Below are positions 61,606-64,000 of a stretch of 64,000 bases of DNA, piece by piece; positions within the stretch are counted from its first letter, which is position 1; each line of letters begins with the position of its first letter. The notes beneath the pieces were generated by a model. That model made no database searches. It worked only from the letters and a program-made list of their open reading frames with translations, and had not been told where the DNA came from. The stretch lies in contig CM022297.1 in assembly GCA_011799875.1 (NCBI GenBank), positions 446,201,292 to 446,265,291 on the forward strand, given 5' to 3'. This DNA is from Thinopyrum elongatum. Its lineage: Eukaryota; Streptophyta; Magnoliopsida; Poales; Poaceae. Both the position numbers and the translations under genes were made by a program.

Positions 61606-61617
61606 TGGTATCAAAGC
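61606..61617 (+). other. Primer-binding site of the 4.4-kb-LTR element
   Basis: TGGTATCAAAGC five bases after the LTR end; one base different from the initiator Met tRNA complement used by the Tekay element. Confidence 0.75.
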
Positions 61618-61769
61618 AGGTCTGGCTGTAGAGCGCCCTAGTCCGCTGGAACATTATAAAACGGTAGTATAGAGTCTGGTTGTTGCCCTTGCTTGCCGCA
61701 TTTGGTTGTTGCATTTGTTTGCTGCATATAGTCTTATTCGGTTACCCCTAACCCCTGTTTCGTGCATAG

Positions 61770-62432
61770 ATGGCGGTCAGCTTTCATGAGTTCAGTGCAC
61801 TCCCCAGAGCTCCCAGTGTTGTTCCTATTGCGTTCAGTCCCACTCTTGCACCTCTCAGCTTTGCCACCCTCCTTGGCGATATGTGGCATAGCATTTATCC
61901 CCATGGAGATCCACCCCATTACCAAATATTCCAGTTTTCTGCCAGAGGAAGAATTCTGGAGTATGTTGTTCATGTCCATCTGTCAGCCTCGAATCCTGTT
62001 GGTAAGCGCACCTACAGTTTCCACGATGGTTACGGCGCTACACCCGAGCGTGCCGTTCTGCTTGCCGCAATGGCAGGAATCACCGGTCTTCGTCATCAAG
62101 AGAGCATGGTGCAAGAGAACCGTGCTTATCAATATTATCCCACCATCGTCGAATATCCTAAGCGGATCAAGTCCCCCTCTGTCAACCCTCAAGATGACCC
62201 GGCTATCCTCGCCATGTCCCGTTACATCACGGCCGAGTGTCTTCTTATTTCCGAGTTAGTTCGAGACGCCATTCGAGCCAGGAGATTGCTTGGTGTTTCC
62301 CTACCTCAGTCTCCGCCAGCTTCTCCAACCCCTCCGCGTCATCCCTCCGGAGTTTCGAAGTCAGCAGTTCCACTCGCTACTCCCTTAGCTTCTTTGTCAG
62401 CTCCCAAGCATTTTCTCAAGCGTAGGGTGTAG
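61770..62432 (+). CDS. Intact 220-aa ORF, unknown; dsRNA-binding-like pattern
   Basis: Starts at ATG 61770 (MAVSFHEFSALPRAP), the first ATG of a long open frame after the primer-binding site, and ends with TAG at 62430. Residues 30-110 can be read as a helix (LSFATLLGDMWHSIY), three strands (HYQIFQF, ILEYVVHVHL, RTYSFHDGYG) and a helix (PERAVLLAAMAGITGL). That order and the G-G-x-T..A..AA pattern resemble a double-stranded-RNA-binding domain, though the usual basic KKxAK motif is missing. The C-terminal 60 residues are Pro/Ser-rich (SPPASPTPPRHPSGVS) and end in KRRV. It sits where gag is expected but has no gag signature. The dsRBD reading is my inference. Confidence 0.7.
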   Translation: MAVSFHEFSALPRAPSVVPIAFSPTLAPLSFATLLGDMWHSIYPHGDPPHYQIFQFSARGRILEYVVHVHLSASNPVGKRTYSFHDGYGATPERAVLLAAMAGITGLRHQESMVQENRAYQYYPTIVEYPKRIKSPSVNPQDDPAILAMSRYITAECLLISELVRDAIRARRLLGVSLPQSPPASPTPPRHPSGVSKSAVPLATPLASLSAPKHFLKRRV

Positions 62433-64000
62433 TCCTTCGTGTAGTGCATGTGCATCTGCTGTAGTATCATGCTTGTGTGTGCCTGTGTGGAGTAGTTTTG
62501 TAGCTTGTTTGATATGTGTTTTGTTGCAATAGATCGTTTTCTCGTGCTTCTTTATTTGAATCTTCGGTGTTACCCCCTTATGGAAAATTGCTCATCAACC
62601 GACACCGGATCAGAAGAAGCCATGATAAGTAAAGATATACACCAAGGAACTCAGTTAAAAACAATGAGATTTTCAGCTGACAGCATTGTATTGCAGACAT
62701 CCGGTCTGAATACAAGTTATATTCTGCTCAGACTTTCAGTAACAAGCACCCGTCAGAGATACATCTTTATTGCAGCAATGATTAAACCAGCAGGAGAAAA
62801 AAATTGGATCCAAGTCCAACAAGCATTTCAAGTCAAAGGTATGGTCCGTACATAATGATTGATTATGTCATGAGTCAGATTTAAAACATGCGACACCCAA
62901 AAGTCAGTCCAAAGATGCAATGAATTCATTAAGCAAGGATGGTCAGACAATTCTTGTCATACAAGTTATCAGCAGCCGGAATGACAAGGATATATATATA
63001 TATGTCATTTCGTTTGCAAGAAAAGCAGCACAGTATTTCTCAGCGAAGCATACAAGGCAAGATTCCTCAGTCTGCATCAGCAAGGTATGAATGGATTCCC
63101 ATGCAAGATATTCAGTCTTCTCGATAAGGTACTGTAAAAGCTTCTGGCATAAGGTACCGAGTCTTCCCTAGCAAGTCTTTAAGGGTGGAATCTTCTAAGG
63201 TACGCTACCCTGTCTTCCCCAGCAAGCTATCCGCCGAAGGCTTCGAGCACAAGCCATCTAGTTTTCCTCGGCACGATATCCTGATGGTTTCCAATGCAAT
63301 CAATCCAATCTTCTTTAGTACGACACTGGTACAAGATATTAAGCTATGAGTTGTCAGCATATGACAGTGTTTCCAAGTGGCAGATCTGCAACAGTTAAGT
63401 CAGAAACAAGAATCAGTCAGAACAAAGGTATGCCTCGAGAATCAGGTAGTTCTTCATACAATGAGTATGCTGTCAAGTTCATGCAAGTCCCTCGCACAAG
63501 GAAGAATTCATAGTATGCATCCGACAACCTCACTGGATATGCAAGTGAAGGAAAACCAGTGGGTGATGCAAGAATCGACAAGTCTTGAAGAAAGACAACA
63601 TTGAGACACCATCTCAGCAGTAAATATCAAGATCAGCCCCGCGCATCCGACAAGGTGATGTTATTAATCATGTCACTGTCCGGCATAGTCAACACCAGTA
63701 ATGAGATCCGTACCAGCACACGTGAGCCGGATAAATATACCGAGACTGGAGACATGAATAAGACCAGGGTATGATTGCAAGATATTGCCCATGACAATAC
63801 TCAGGGTCGCAAAATAGTCAAGGATATATAAGGGCCCACTCTTTCAGTTAAAGATCCAGATAAAGAAAATGAAAATGAAGAATCAGAGTATTAAATCACA
63901 AAGCATGTGCTCTCACATATGGGAATAGATTAAAGAATAGCCTGTCGTGAATGGGATCACCGCCAGTCAAGTCTGCAAATGTTATCATCAGGAGATGGTG
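62433..64000 (+). other. Internal region of the 4.4-kb-LTR element, no gene recognised
   Basis: Short open frames only. A degenerate ~46-51-bp repeat with the core GTCTTCCC.AGCAAG occurs at 63115, 63161, 63212, 63261 and 63308. An (AT)n run lies at 62990-63003. No zinc knuckle, protease or RT motif is seen before the window ends. Confidence 0.5.

Larger units (their letters stand above)
50631..64000 (+). mobile_element. LTR retrotransposon with 4.4-kb LTR, probably non-autonomous, 5' part
   Basis: 5' LTR from TGTAACACCCTGGATTTTG (50631) to GAGCCGGGGTGCCACA (61600), then a primer-binding site and an internal region that runs out of the window. Removing the nested element (50984-57555 plus one TSD) leaves an LTR of about 4.39 kb. 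Its termini resemble those of the Tekay LTR (TGTAACACCC and GAGCCGGGG..CACA). The first internal ORF is not gag and no RT is seen up to 64000. Confidence 0.8.

Noticed and set aside
1..64000. tRNA or rRNA genes
   Set aside because: Only short tRNA-complementary primer-binding sites were seen; no cloverleaf or rRNA-like sequence was noticed by eye. A tRNAscan search would settle it.

Overview
This is plant nuclear DNA, almost certainly from a large grass genome of the wheat/barley tribe (Triticeae). The support is: nested LTR retrotransposons with multi-kilobase LTRs, a Stowaway-type and a Tourist-type MITE, a Tat-lineage Gypsy element carrying an antisense gene, a Tekay-like chromovirus, and spliceosomal introns. 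I see no intact single-copy host gene. The window is transposon-rich intergenic DNA built over the remains of one duplicated host locus.

Layout. 1-7211: 3' part of a Ty3/Gypsy (Tat-like) element: end of pol on the + strand, a 75-bp tandem repeat, a multi-exon antisense gene on the - strand with its own TATA box, and the 3' LTR. 7212-23151: a tandem array of about 20 units of ~595 bp. Each unit carries a piece of a group-I-type bZIP transcription-factor gene (the exon ending in the basic region, a splice donor and the first part of the next intron). The units fall into three types that repeat in the order A-B-C, giving a ~1.78-kb higher-order repeat. A solo Tekay LTR (17214-21398, perfect 5-bp target duplication) sits inside the array. 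23152-30896: flanking remains of the same bZIP-derived locus, including inverted and direct partial copies, two MITEs, an RNase H fragment and an unidentified coding-like stretch.

30897-45797: a solo LTR of a TGATACG family, split by a complete 13.3-kb Tekay/Del element (31629-44917; LTRs of about 4.16 kb; gag-pol in one frame broken only by six in-frame stops). 46122-50630: part of another Gypsy element whose single LTR (46428-47108) has internal sequence on both sides, followed by a primer-binding site and a decayed gag/protease gene. That gene is interrupted at 50631 by an element with a 4.4-kb LTR (50631-61600). Into that LTR a complete 6.6-kb non-autonomous TGATACG element (50984-57555) inserted, carrying an intact 233-aa ORF. 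61601-64000: internal start of the 4.4-kb-LTR element, with an intact 220-aa ORF of unknown function and possible dsRNA-binding-like pattern.

How it fits together. The nesting gives relative ages: bZIP locus duplication and array first, then the Gypsy insertions and solo-LTR formation, then the Tekay and complete TGATACG insertions. The Tekay element supplies gag, protease, RT, RNase H, integrase and chromodomain. The 4.4-kb-LTR element and the TGATACG element show no recognisable pol in the sequence present and would need enzymes in trans. The most unusual content is the exon-derived satellite with trimeric higher-order structure.
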